Part shown: one piece after another, positions 27,343 through 35,371 of the stretch
Position numbering within the stretch: position 1 is the stretch's first letter
Layout: each line of letters begins with the position of its first letter
Assembly: GCF_003703975.1 (NCBI RefSeq)
Contig: NZ_QTJY01000011.1
Coordinates: forward strand, 62,001 to 126,000
Length of the DNA: 64,000 nt
Reading direction: 5' to 3'
Origin: Larkinella soli
Lineage (GTDB): Bacteria > Bacteroidota > Bacteroidia > Cytophagales > Spirosomataceae
Program-made: the position numbers and the translations under genes
Notes under the pieces: generated by a model
The model's database searches: none
Told to the model about the DNA's origin: nothing
The model's input: only the letters and a program-made list of their open reading frames with translations

Positions 27343-28203
27343 TCACCGGCCCGTGACCCGTCCGGAAAGATATTCCCGAAGCGTGGTCTGCCCCCGCACC
27401 GGCTCCGACGGTTTCTCGTAAGCCTCCTCCCGGGTCACTTTAGTCATGGCGGCCATCGATTCGGCGCTTTTTTCCGAGAAGCCCGCGCCCCGGAGCCAGT
27501 CCATCCACCCACGTTCCGGAATTTCCACGGCCTCCACCGGCCGTTGCAGCAGGCCGGTCAAAACGACGGCCACGTCCGCAGCCGAATAGGTTTCCGGCCC
27601 TTCAGCAAATACCGGCCGGACGCCCCCGTCGGGTTCGCTCAGCAACTGCGCCCCGGCCCGGCCGAGGTCGCCGGGGGCCACCATCGGCAGCCGGAAGTCC
27701 GGCGGGTACAGCGTGTAGACCTTTCCCTCCTGCCGCGCGGTTTCCAGCGAAAAATTCCAGTTGCTCATGAAGTAGGCGGCCCGCAGGATGCGGGTCGGAA
27801 TGCCCGTCGCCCGGCAGCCCTGCTCCAGTTCGTAGAGGACGCCCAGATCGCCCAGCCGGTCGCCGGGCTGGGCGCCGTAGGTCGACTGAACCACCACGTT
27901 TTGCAGGCCGGACTCTTCGAGGGCCTTCAGAATCAGCTGCACGGTCCGGCGTTCCTCCCGGGCCGAATCCGAGGCCGGGTTGGCCGCCGGATTGATCAGA
28001 TAAGCCCGGTCGCCCTGCCGGAAAACGGCTCGAAGCCGTTCGGTATCTTCTATAGCGACCACGGCCACGCGGGCCCCTTTCCGCTCCCAATCCCCGGCTT
28101 TGGCGGGGTCGCGGGTGAGAATCGTGACGGGCCTGCCCCCGTCGAGCAGCGTTTGCGCTACGACCGATCCTACCTGACCGGTTCCTCCAAGAATGATGTT
28201 CAT
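27343..28203 (-). CDS. NmrA-like NAD(P)H-binding protein
   Basis: 286 residues. The N-terminal Rossmann motif GGTGQVG (6-12) and VTILTRDPAK mark an atypical short-chain dehydrogenase of the NmrA/HSCARG type, which bind NADP and may act as redox sensors or quinone reductases. The YxxxK catalytic pair of true dehydrogenases is not evident. No signal peptide, cytoplasmic. Its -7 promoter box lies only 4 nt from the ATG. Confidence 0.88.
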   Translation of the reverse strand: MNIILGGTGQVGSVVAQTLLDGGRPVTILTRDPAKAGDWERKGARVAVVAIEDTERLRAVFRQGDRAYLINPAANPASDSAREERRTVQLILKALEESGLQNVVVQSTYGAQPGDRLGDLGVLYELEQGCRATGIPTRILRAAYFMSNWNFSLETARQEGKVYTLYPPDFRLPMVAPGDLGRAGAQLLSEPDGGVRPVFAEGPETYSAADVAVVLTGLLQRPVEAVEIPERGWMDWLRGAGFSEKSAESMAAMTKVTREEAYEKPSEPVRGQTTLREYLSGRVTGR

Positions 28204-28207
28204 GGCG

Positions 28208-28215
28208 CAAAATTA
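28208..28215 (-). promoter_or_regulatory. Putative -7 box of the NmrA-like gene, implying a leaderless transcript
   Basis: Minus-strand TAATTTTG, exact TAnnTTTG match. It ends 4 nt before the ATG at 28203, so the predicted transcript starts about 2 nt before the start codon. No clear -33 element. Confidence 0.4.
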
Positions 28216-28274
28216 CCCCGTGCGGGTGACAGCGGTATGTCAGGGGTTTCGAATAAAATCGTTCCGGGCCGGTT

Positions 28275-30695
28275 TTACTCGCTGCGTAAAATCCGGGTGG
28301 GGTTGGCCAGGGCGGCTCGCAGGCTCAGGTAGCTGATGGTGAGCAGGGCGATACCGGCCAGGGCGGCCATCGGAAGCAGCCAGTGGGCCGGAGTCAGACC
28401 GATGCGAAAGGCGTAGCTCTGCAACCACTGGTCGACCAGATACCAGGACAGCGGGACGGCCAGCAAACCCGCCAGCAGCACCAGCCGGAGGGTGTCCCAG
28501 GCCAGCAGCCGCAGAATGGAGGGCACCGAAGCGCCCAGCGCCTTCCGGACGCCGATCTCCCGCGCCCGCCGGGCCGTGCTGTAGGACGTCAGCCCGAACA
28601 GGCCCATGCAGGCAATGAAAATCGCCAGCGAGGAGAACAGCAGGAACGTCCGCCCGAACTGGCGGTCCTGTCGGTATTGCCGGTCGAAAAAATCGTCCAG
28701 GAAAAAGTAATCCATCGACGATTCGGGGAAGAAGCGGTTCCAGACGGCCTGCACTTTCCGCACCACTCCTTCCATGTCCGGGCTGCTGATTTTGAGGGAA
28801 TAGTAGTCGATGGGGATCCAGCGGTAGTCCGGGTCCATGAACAGGATGGTCGGCGAAAAGCGCTTCTGGAGCGACTGCTGGTGATAATCCCGGACCACAC
28901 CGATGACCTCGTTGGGCCGATCGTGGGTCACTTCCAGCAGCACCTTCTGCCCGATGGCCTGCTCGCTGGAAGCAAAGCCGAACTGTTTCACCGCCGACTC
29001 GTTCAGCACGAGGCCGTACTGGTCCGCCGGACGGCCCCGGTCGAACCCCCGCCCGGCCACCAGCTTCAGGTCGTAGGTGCGGATGAAGTCGTAGTCGACC
29101 GACAGCATTTCGTACAGCCGGTCGTCTTCGGGCCGGTCGTGGAGTTTGCGGTTTGCCAGGTTCTGGCCCACTTCTTTGCCCGGTATGGCCCCCGAGCCGG
29201 TCACCTCCGTCACTTCCGGGAAGGTTTTCAGCTCGTTGCGGAAGCTCTCGGTTTTCTGCTCGTAATTTTCGGTTTTGACCGGCACCTTCACCACCAGAAT
29301 CTGGTCGATCACCACGCCGGGGTCCTGCGAGGTCATGTAGGACAACTGCCGGTAAGCCACGAACGTGCCCACGATCAGCACCATCGAGGCCGTGAACTGC
29401 ACCACCACCAGCCCTTTCCGCAGCACCACCCCGCCCGGCGAGAACAGGTATTTTCCTTTCAGGGCCAGGGCCGGCCGGACCCGCGACAGGATGAAAGCCG
29501 GGTACAGCCCGCAGACGATGACCCCGATCCCGAAAATCAGGATAAACTCCCCGACGGCACGTGGCTCCGTCCAGCCGGCGAAAGCCGCCTGAAGGCCGAG
29601 GAAGTCGGGCAGGAACGTCAGAGCCAGCCCGACCAGCCCGAGGGCCGGAACCAGCGCCAGCAAGTTGAACAGGACGGATTCGAACAGCAGCTGGCCGATC
29701 AGCACCCGCTGGTGCGACCCGACGGCCTTGCGGATGCCGATCTCCCGCGCGCGGTCCATCGCCCGGGCCGTGGAGAGGTTGATCGCGTTGACCCAGCTGA
29801 TGATCAGGATGACGAAAGCCATTGCCGACAGGAACTGAACCGCCCGCCGGTTGCCCTTCACCTCGATCTCGTTCTGCCGCGCCGGGTTCAGGTGAATGTC
29901 ATGCAGCGGCACCAGATCGACCGCCCAGACGTGATCCCGCATCGTTTCGGCGGTTTTGTATTTCTCGGCCATCGCCGGAAACTTAGCCTCCACCTGCTCG
30001 GCCGTCGCCTGCGGGCGGAGCCGGACGAAGGTGTAGCTTTCGTGCTGGTACCAGAAATCCCAGGTCCGCCGGGGCGAGGTCGTCCAGGACATCAGCATAT
30101 CGAACTGCATGGTGGAGTTGGCCGGCAGGGCCGCAAACACCCCGGTGACGCGGCAATGGTACGAATCCGAGCGGGTGGCGACGTCCAGATACTTGTTGAG
30201 CGGGTCCGTGTGGCCGAAATACCGCCGGGCCGCGGCCTCCGAAATCACTACGGTATTGGGTTCTTTCAGGAACGTTCGTTTATCGCCTTTCAGGATCGGG
30301 TAGCCGAAGAAGGTGAAGAAATTGGAATCGGCGAAACAGACGTGCGTTTCCCGGAAGCGCGTCTGTTCATACCGGACGACCCGCGTCGCGTTGCGCCAGG
30401 CGATACGGGTATAGTCCTCCACTTCCGGAAAGGCCGCCTTCATGGCCGGCGCATAGCCGTTGGTGCTGGTAGGCCAGTGGTCGGTTTCCTGACCGTTCCT
30501 GAAAAAAAGGCTCTCTACCCGGAAAATCCGCTCCCCGTCCGGGTGAATCCGGTCGTAACTTTCCTCAAACCGCACGTAGGCCGTAATCAGGAGAAATGCC
30601 GACAGCCCAAGGGCCAGGCCGGAAATGATAATGCCGGAAAATAACCGGTTGCGGGTCAGATTCCGGAGAAAGACGAGAAAATAATGTCGAAGCAT
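28275..30695 (-). CDS. FtsX/MacB-type ABC transporter permease
   Basis: 806 residues with the duplicated layout common in Bacteroidota: helix 1 at about 20-42, a MacB periplasmic core domain (about 50-245), three helices of the first FtsX domain (about 285-400), a further helix near 430, a second periplasmic domain (about 455-640) and the last FtsX domain (about 680-800; ARREIGVRKALGAS motif). Such permeases form efflux or mechanotransmission complexes with an ATPase of the MacB/LolD type. No ATPase gene adjoins it, so it must borrow one encoded elsewhere or stand alone. Substrate unknown. Confidence 0.92.
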   Translation of the reverse strand: MLRHYFLVFLRNLTRNRLFSGIIISGLALGLSAFLLITAYVRFEESYDRIHPDGERIFRVESLFFRNGQETDHWPTSTNGYAPAMKAAFPEVEDYTRIAWRNATRVVRYEQTRFRETHVCFADSNFFTFFGYPILKGDKRTFLKEPNTVVISEAAARRYFGHTDPLNKYLDVATRSDSYHCRVTGVFAALPANSTMQFDMLMSWTTSPRRTWDFWYQHESYTFVRLRPQATAEQVEAKFPAMAEKYKTAETMRDHVWAVDLVPLHDIHLNPARQNEIEVKGNRRAVQFLSAMAFVILIISWVNAINLSTARAMDRAREIGIRKAVGSHQRVLIGQLLFESVLFNLLALVPALGLVGLALTFLPDFLGLQAAFAGWTEPRAVGEFILIFGIGVIVCGLYPAFILSRVRPALALKGKYLFSPGGVVLRKGLVVVQFTASMVLIVGTFVAYRQLSYMTSQDPGVVIDQILVVKVPVKTENYEQKTESFRNELKTFPEVTEVTGSGAIPGKEVGQNLANRKLHDRPEDDRLYEMLSVDYDFIRTYDLKLVAGRGFDRGRPADQYGLVLNESAVKQFGFASSEQAIGQKVLLEVTHDRPNEVIGVVRDYHQQSLQKRFSPTILFMDPDYRWIPIDYYSLKISSPDMEGVVRKVQAVWNRFFPESSMDYFFLDDFFDRQYRQDRQFGRTFLLFSSLAIFIACMGLFGLTSYSTARRAREIGVRKALGASVPSILRLLAWDTLRLVLLAGLLAVPLSWYLVDQWLQSYAFRIGLTPAHWLLPMAALAGIALLTISYLSLRAALANPTRILRSE

Positions 30696-30806
30696 CGGGG
30701 TCAGGATCTGGCAGGAAGGAGATTGCTAAAAGTAAAAGTTTTCCGGTAAACCAGGGGCCGAAATGCCGGCCGGTTTTGGTTAATTTTACCAAAAAGCGAA
30801 ACGACC

Positions 30807-31205
30807 ATGACCATCTCCGCTACCGTGAACAACCGCCGGAACGTTCACGACGTCACCGTCCGGACCAACGACGATCCTAAAACCGTGTCGATTCCGCCGA
30901 AAGCGGGCGGTTTTGGCTCCTCCCTCAACGGCGGTGAGCTGCTGATGCTGGCGCTGGCTACCTGTTACTGCAATGACCTCTACCGGGAAGCCCCAAAGCT
31001 GGGCATTACCCTGACGGAGGTGGAAGTGGAATGCACCGGCCGGTTCGGCGGGGTGGGCGAACCCGGCAGCGGGTTTCAGTACCGGGCGCGGGTAGTGGCC
31101 GACGCTCCACCGGAAAAGATCGCCGAACTGCTCCGCCATACCGACCGGGTCGCCGAAATCCAGAACACCCTTCGTCAGGGCCTTCCGATCACGCTCGTCA
31201 TCTGA
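30807..31205 (+). CDS. OsmC family protein
   Basis: 132 residues, close to the usual OsmC/Ohr length. The family pattern GGELLMLALATCYCNDLYRE holds the first conserved Cys region, and VEVECTGRF carries the second Cys, consistent with a thiol-dependent peroxidase active site. The family reduces organic hydroperoxides in the cytoplasm. A short N-terminal strand set precedes the central helix, as expected. It converges with the quinone oxidoreductase gene with a 3-nt gap. Confidence 0.9.
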   Translation: MTISATVNNRRNVHDVTVRTNDDPKTVSIPPKAGGFGSSLNGGELLMLALATCYCNDLYREAPKLGITLTEVEVECTGRFGGVGEPGSGFQYRARVVADAPPEKIAELLRHTDRVAEIQNTLRQGLPITLVI

Positions 31206-31208
31206 TGG

Positions 31209-32180
31209 TCAATTATTAATGCGCAGCAGGATTTTGCCGATGTGCCGGCTGCTTTCCATGAGCCGATGGGCGTCGGCGGCCTCGTCGAGCGAAAAAATCC
31301 CGTGGACCACCGGCTTTAATTTTCCCTTTTCGATCAGGGGCCAGACCCGCTGCTCCACTTCGGCCGCCAGGGCCGCCTTGAAGCCGGCCGAACGCGGTTT
31401 CAGCGTACTGCCCGAGATGACGATGCGTTTGTTCATGACCTCCAGCGCGTTGATCTCCGTTTTGGCCCCCTGCATGGCGTTGATAAACGTCAGGCGGCCT
31501 TCGGGGTTCAGAATCCGGAGGTTTTTGGGCGTGTAGGGTCCGCCCACCATGTCCAGAATCACGTCGATGCCGACGGGTTTCAGAACTTCCTCAAAGTCTT
31601 CCGTGCGGTAATTGATGCAGCGAACCGCTCCGATTTCTTCACAAAAGGCGCATTTTTCGGCGCTGCCGGCCGTCGCGTAGGCGTTTGCGCCCATCGCCCC
31701 GGCAAGCTGAATGGCCGTGATGCCGATGCCGCTGCTGCCGCCGTGCACCAGAAAATTCTCCCCGGCCTTCAGCCCCGGCTGCTGAAACACGTTGTACCAG
31801 ACCGTAAAGACCGCTTCGGGCAGGGAGGCCGCATCCTCCACCGAAAGCCCGGCCGGAACCGGCAGGCAGTGCCGCGCGTCGACGGCCGCGTATTCGGCGT
31901 AGCCGCCCCCGGCAAGGAGGGCGCAGACGGCATCACCCCGCTGCCACCTCTGCACCTCCAGCCCGACGGCTTCCACCGTTCCGGCCACCTCCAGGCCCGG
32001 AATCTGGCCGGCGGGGTCGGTGCCTCCGTAACGGCCCTGCCGCTGGAGCACGTCGCTGCGGTTCAGGCCGGCGGCCGCCACCCGGATCAGCACCTGACCC
32101 GGCTGCGGTTCCGGGGCGGGAACCTCCCGGAGTTGAAGAACATCGGCCTCCCCGGCCCGGGTAATGACAATGGCTTTCAT
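31209..32180 (-). CDS. NAD(P)H-quinone oxidoreductase, PIG3/zeta-crystallin type
   Basis: 323 residues of the medium-chain dehydrogenase superfamily without zinc ligands. N-terminal GroES-like domain (about 1-120; GLNRSDVLQRQGRYGGTDPA is the PIG3 signature), nucleotide-binding domain with VHGGSSGIGITAIQLAGAMG (about 142-161) and the NADP-specific region near AGSAEKC. It likely reduces quinones with NADPH in the cytoplasm. Next upstream gene on the same strand is the CPA1 antiporter (20-nt gap), so the two are probably co-transcribed. Confidence 0.93.
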   Translation of the reverse strand: MKAIVITRAGEADVLQLREVPAPEPQPGQVLIRVAAAGLNRSDVLQRQGRYGGTDPAGQIPGLEVAGTVEAVGLEVQRWQRGDAVCALLAGGGYAEYAAVDARHCLPVPAGLSVEDAASLPEAVFTVWYNVFQQPGLKAGENFLVHGGSSGIGITAIQLAGAMGANAYATAGSAEKCAFCEEIGAVRCINYRTEDFEEVLKPVGIDVILDMVGGPYTPKNLRILNPEGRLTFINAMQGAKTEINALEVMNKRIVISGSTLKPRSAGFKAALAAEVEQRVWPLIEKGKLKPVVHGIFSLDEAADAHRLMESSRHIGKILLRINN

Positions 32181-32200
32181 CGTTTGACGGTCAATGCGGT

Positions 32201-33838
32201 TTATTTGGTTTCGGGAAGAGTTAGCGGAACGCTGTCGAGCTGGGTCTGAAGGCCGAGGCTGCGGATGTCGAGTTCCTCGGTGACCCGCCGGATGGTTTCA
32301 TCACTGAAAGCCCCTTCCTTATGCCACTGGGCTACCTTGTTTCGCTGGTGGTGGAGAATGTCCAGTTCCGCTTCGAGGTATTGCCGGAACAAGCCGTGCG
32401 AACTGTGATCCACCCGCTCCGGCCCCGGTCCGGGAGGCCGCGTCAGCCCCCGCAGGAAGTAAACCTGCTGCTCGAAATTTTCCTTGAGTTCGTCCAGCAC
32501 CTGCGGTTGCAGCCGGAGCGAAAGTTCCCCTTCGATGAAGGCAATCGAGTCGGTGGACATCGAAAGCCGGAGTTTTTTCTCTTCGTCGGCGGTCTTTTCC
32601 GGCGGCTCCTGCACGTTCAGGATGCGGACGAAAAAGGGCAGTGTCAGCCCCTGAAGCACCAGCGTCACGAAAATGACCATGAAGGTAAAAAAGAGAATGA
32701 CGTTTCGGAGGGGGAACGGTTGGCCGTTCTGAAGGGTAAGCGGCAGCGCCAGGGCGGTGGCCAGCGAAACCACCCCCCGCATCCCGGCCCAGGAAATGAT
32801 GAACAGTTCCTTCGGGTCCACCTGCCCGGGTTTTCCCTTCATCCGGTTGAACAGGGCCGAAATATAGGCCAGCGGGAAAATCCAGATGATCCGGGCCGCA
32901 ATGGCGACCGCACTGATCAGCAGACCGTAGCCCACCAGGACCGGCAGCGAAAACCGGGTGAGACCCTTCAGCACGATAGGCAGCTGAGAACCGATCAGGA
33001 TGAAGACGAAGCCGTTGAGCAGGAAGACGAAGATGTTCCAGAATCCGTTGATCTGAATGCGGGTCCGGAAGGAATACAGTTCGAACGTGCGCCAGGAAAT
33101 GTACAGGCCGGTCGCCACGACCGCCAGCACCCCCGACATGTGGAAATGTTCGGCCAGCAGGTAGGAAACGAACGGCACCAGCAGCGTCAGCGTCGTTTCG
33201 ATGGTCGGATTATCGATCAGATAAATGTGAATCCGGCTGAAAATATACCCGATGGCGATGCCGACGGCTACTCCGCCCACCGCCACGACCAGAAACTGGA
33301 CACCGGCCTGCCAAACGACAAAGCTGCCGCTGGTGACGGCCCCGACGGCATACCGGTAGGCGGTCAGCGCGGAGGCATCGTTGACCAGACTCTCCCCTTC
33401 CAGAATGGCGATCAGGCGCTTGGGCAAACCGAGGCCTTTGGTGGCGCTGGTCGCGGCCACGGCATCGGGCGGACTGATGATGGCCCCCAGCACGAAGGCC
33501 AGCGGCCAGGTGAAGCCCGGAATGAACTCATGGGCCACCACCGCGACGGCCACCGTGGAAAAGAACACCAGCCAGATGGCCAGGGTGGAGATCGGCCGCC
33601 TGAACTCTCTGAAATCATGCCAGGAGATGTTGCCGGCGGCTTCGTAGAGCAGGGCGGGAAGGAAGATCAGAAAAACCACATCAGGCTCCAGGTGAATGTC
33701 GGGGATACTCGGAATGAAGCCGATGATCAGGCCGCCGATGACCAGCAGAATCGGGTAGGGAATTCGATATTTCTGGGCTACGGAGGCCAGTCCGGCCAGC
33801 AGCGCCATCAGTAACAGAACGATTTCAAGGTTGGTCAT
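32201..33838 (-). CDS. Na+/H+ antiporter, CPA1 family
   Basis: 545 residues with about 12 membrane helices in the first 400 residues and a hydrophilic C-terminal tail (about 410-545), as in bacterial NhaP/YjcE-type antiporters. The core motif ISPPDAVAATS (about 121-131) has the ion-binding Asp expected in the family, and GESLVNDASALTAYR is the second conserved block. It exchanges Na+ (or K+) for H+ across the inner membrane. Precedes the quinone oxidoreductase on the same strand. Confidence 0.94.
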   Translation of the reverse strand: MTNLEIVLLLMALLAGLASVAQKYRIPYPILLVIGGLIIGFIPSIPDIHLEPDVVFLIFLPALLYEAAGNISWHDFREFRRPISTLAIWLVFFSTVAVAVVAHEFIPGFTWPLAFVLGAIISPPDAVAATSATKGLGLPKRLIAILEGESLVNDASALTAYRYAVGAVTSGSFVVWQAGVQFLVVAVGGVAVGIAIGYIFSRIHIYLIDNPTIETTLTLLVPFVSYLLAEHFHMSGVLAVVATGLYISWRTFELYSFRTRIQINGFWNIFVFLLNGFVFILIGSQLPIVLKGLTRFSLPVLVGYGLLISAVAIAARIIWIFPLAYISALFNRMKGKPGQVDPKELFIISWAGMRGVVSLATALALPLTLQNGQPFPLRNVILFFTFMVIFVTLVLQGLTLPFFVRILNVQEPPEKTADEEKKLRLSMSTDSIAFIEGELSLRLQPQVLDELKENFEQQVYFLRGLTRPPGPGPERVDHSSHGLFRQYLEAELDILHHQRNKVAQWHKEGAFSDETIRRVTEELDIRSLGLQTQLDSVPLTLPETK

Positions 33839-33904
33839 TCACGACGATCTTTGGTTTCTTCCGGTTCCAGGCTTAATTTCATAAAAAGTCCCCGAACCGT
33901 TTCT

Positions 33905-34810
33905 ATGCATAACCACCGAACCCGCCTAACCCTCCTTGCAATCTTATCCTCCGTGTTCGCGGCCCTGATTCCGGTTTCCCGGCCCGGACCGACGGAACGG
34001 CTCCGCGAAGCAGTGATCCGGGAGCTGGAAAACGTGCCGGGGACCTTCGCCGTCGCCTTTCGGGATCTCCGGACCGGTGAGGAACTGCTCCTGCGGGATC
34101 GGGAGGTCTTTCACGCGGCCAGCATGATGAAACTGCCCGTCATGATCGAGGTGTATCGGCAGGCCGCCGAAAAACGGCTCTCCCTTTCCGACTCCCTCCT
34201 GATCGATAATGCGTTCGAGAGCATCGTCGACGGCAGTCCGTTCCGGCTTGGGCCGGAGTCCGACAGCGACACGGCCATTTACGGCCGGATCGGCGGTAAA
34301 CGAACCCTCTCTTCGCTGGTGTACGACATGATCATTCTAAGCAGCAACCTGGCGACCAACCTCGTCATCGAGCGCGTGGGCGCCCGGAACGTGACGGCCA
34401 CCGCCCGTCGGCTGGGGGCGCGGGATCTCCAGGTCCTGCGCGGGGTGGAAGACGGCAAAGCGTTTGCAAAGGGGCTCAACAATACCGTCACCGCCTTCGA
34501 CCTGATGCAGTTGCTGACCGTCATCGCGGAGGGCCGGGCCGTGGGGCCGGAAGCCTCCCGGGCCATGATCGACATCCTGCTCGACCAGCGGTTCAACACC
34601 ATCCTTCCGGCCAACCTGCCGAAAGACGTTCGGGTGGCCCACAAAACCGGCTGGATCACGGGCGTTCTCCACGACGGCGGCATCGTTTTCCTGCCCGACG
34701 GCCGCCGGTACGTGCTGGTTCTCCTGTCCAAAAACGTGAAGGACGAACCGGCCGCCCGGCAAACGCTGGCGAAGGTTTCCGAACTGGTCTACCGGCACAT
34801 GGTCCGGTAA
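33905..34810 (+). CDS. Class A beta-lactamase-like exported serine hydrolase (Beta-lactamase2 family)
   Basis: 301 residues from the ATG at 33905; the upstream ATG at 33851 lengthens the N-terminus without need. Signal peptide about 1-25. Motifs: Ser73-Met-Met-Lys76 (SxxK), Ser146-Ser-Asn148 in place of SDN, and Lys247-Thr-Gly249 (KTG). The omega-loop consensus ExxLN is not seen: the best aligned stretch is RGVEDGKAF, where the Glu is possible but the Asn is missing. It therefore belongs to the penicillin-recognising class A fold, but may be a peptidoglycan or ester hydrolase rather than a true beta-lactamase. Confidence 0.88.
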   Translation: MHNHRTRLTLLAILSSVFAALIPVSRPGPTERLREAVIRELENVPGTFAVAFRDLRTGEELLLRDREVFHAASMMKLPVMIEVYRQAAEKRLSLSDSLLIDNAFESIVDGSPFRLGPESDSDTAIYGRIGGKRTLSSLVYDMIILSSNLATNLVIERVGARNVTATARRLGARDLQVLRGVEDGKAFAKGLNNTVTAFDLMQLLTVIAEGRAVGPEASRAMIDILLDQRFNTILPANLPKDVRVAHKTGWITGVLHDGGIVFLPDGRRYVLVLLSKNVKDEPAARQTLAKVSELVYRHMVR

Positions 34811-34820
34811 CCCGCCCGGC

Positions 34821-35057
34821 TTACCAGGCATAGTGCGGTCTGACCGGATTCCGGGCCGAACGGTGCAGGGCCCGGTAGCGGTCCAGACCCCGTTCCGGGC
34901 GCCCGGAACGATTCGGGGCGGCCGCCGGACGACGCATCAGGGGGCGGTCCGGCGGGTGGTTCGGTCCGGCGGCCTCTTCCCGCAGCCGGTCGATCCGGCC
35001 GGAAAGCAGTTCAATCTGATTCTGAAGTTCGTTGATGCGGTTTTCTATCGTATTCAT
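34821..35057 (-). CDS. Small coiled-coil protein, 78 aa, unknown function
   Basis: The N-terminal 30 residues are a heptad-rich coiled coil (NRINELQNQIELLSGRIDRL), followed by a Pro/Arg-rich tail (RPERGLDRYRALHRSARNPV). No signal peptide. It converges on the class A hydrolase gene with 10 nt between them. Codon composition matches the neighbours, and an AT-rich upstream region is consistent with a promoter. No family recognised. Confidence 0.5.
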   Translation of the reverse strand: MNTIENRINELQNQIELLSGRIDRLREEAAGPNHPPDRPLMRRPAAAPNRSGRPERGLDRYRALHRSARNPVRPHYAW

Positions 35058-35371
35058 GATAAGTTCAAGTTAGTATATCGGCTCCTGCTCTCTAAAATCC
35101 AAAAACGCTTATCCCACAAAAAGGCCGAGCAGGAAAGTCGGTTATTTGAATAAATATACAACCTATTGATTTAAAAGGTTTTAATAAAACGCCCTTAATC
35201 CGAATTTTCTTCTTTCCTCCCAACGAATTTCTTCCTATAGTACAATACTTCTAAAATAGCTTAAACTAATCCCTTCCAAAATCCCATCGGGGGAAGGAAA
35301 TGAATCCGCATGTCAGGAAAAACCGGGAATTTCGGCGGCTTTCGCTATCTTTAAGGTCTGTTTCCTCCTCT
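35058..35371. other. AT-rich intergenic region (314 nt) without a gene
   Basis: Divergent gap between the coiled-coil gene and the TolB-amidohydrolase gene. It is clearly lower in GC than the flanks, especially 35140-35275. A TATCTTTA box (35346-35353, one mismatch to TAnnTTTG) lies about 16 nt upstream of the ATG at 35372. The ATG at 35300 in frame with the amidohydrolase looks non-coding. No RNA gene or clear hairpin seen. Confidence 0.6.

Noticed and set aside
28383-30644. 753-codon frame antisense to the FtsX permease
   Set aside because: No domain content, Gln/Arg/Pro-rich translation typical of high-GC antisense frames.
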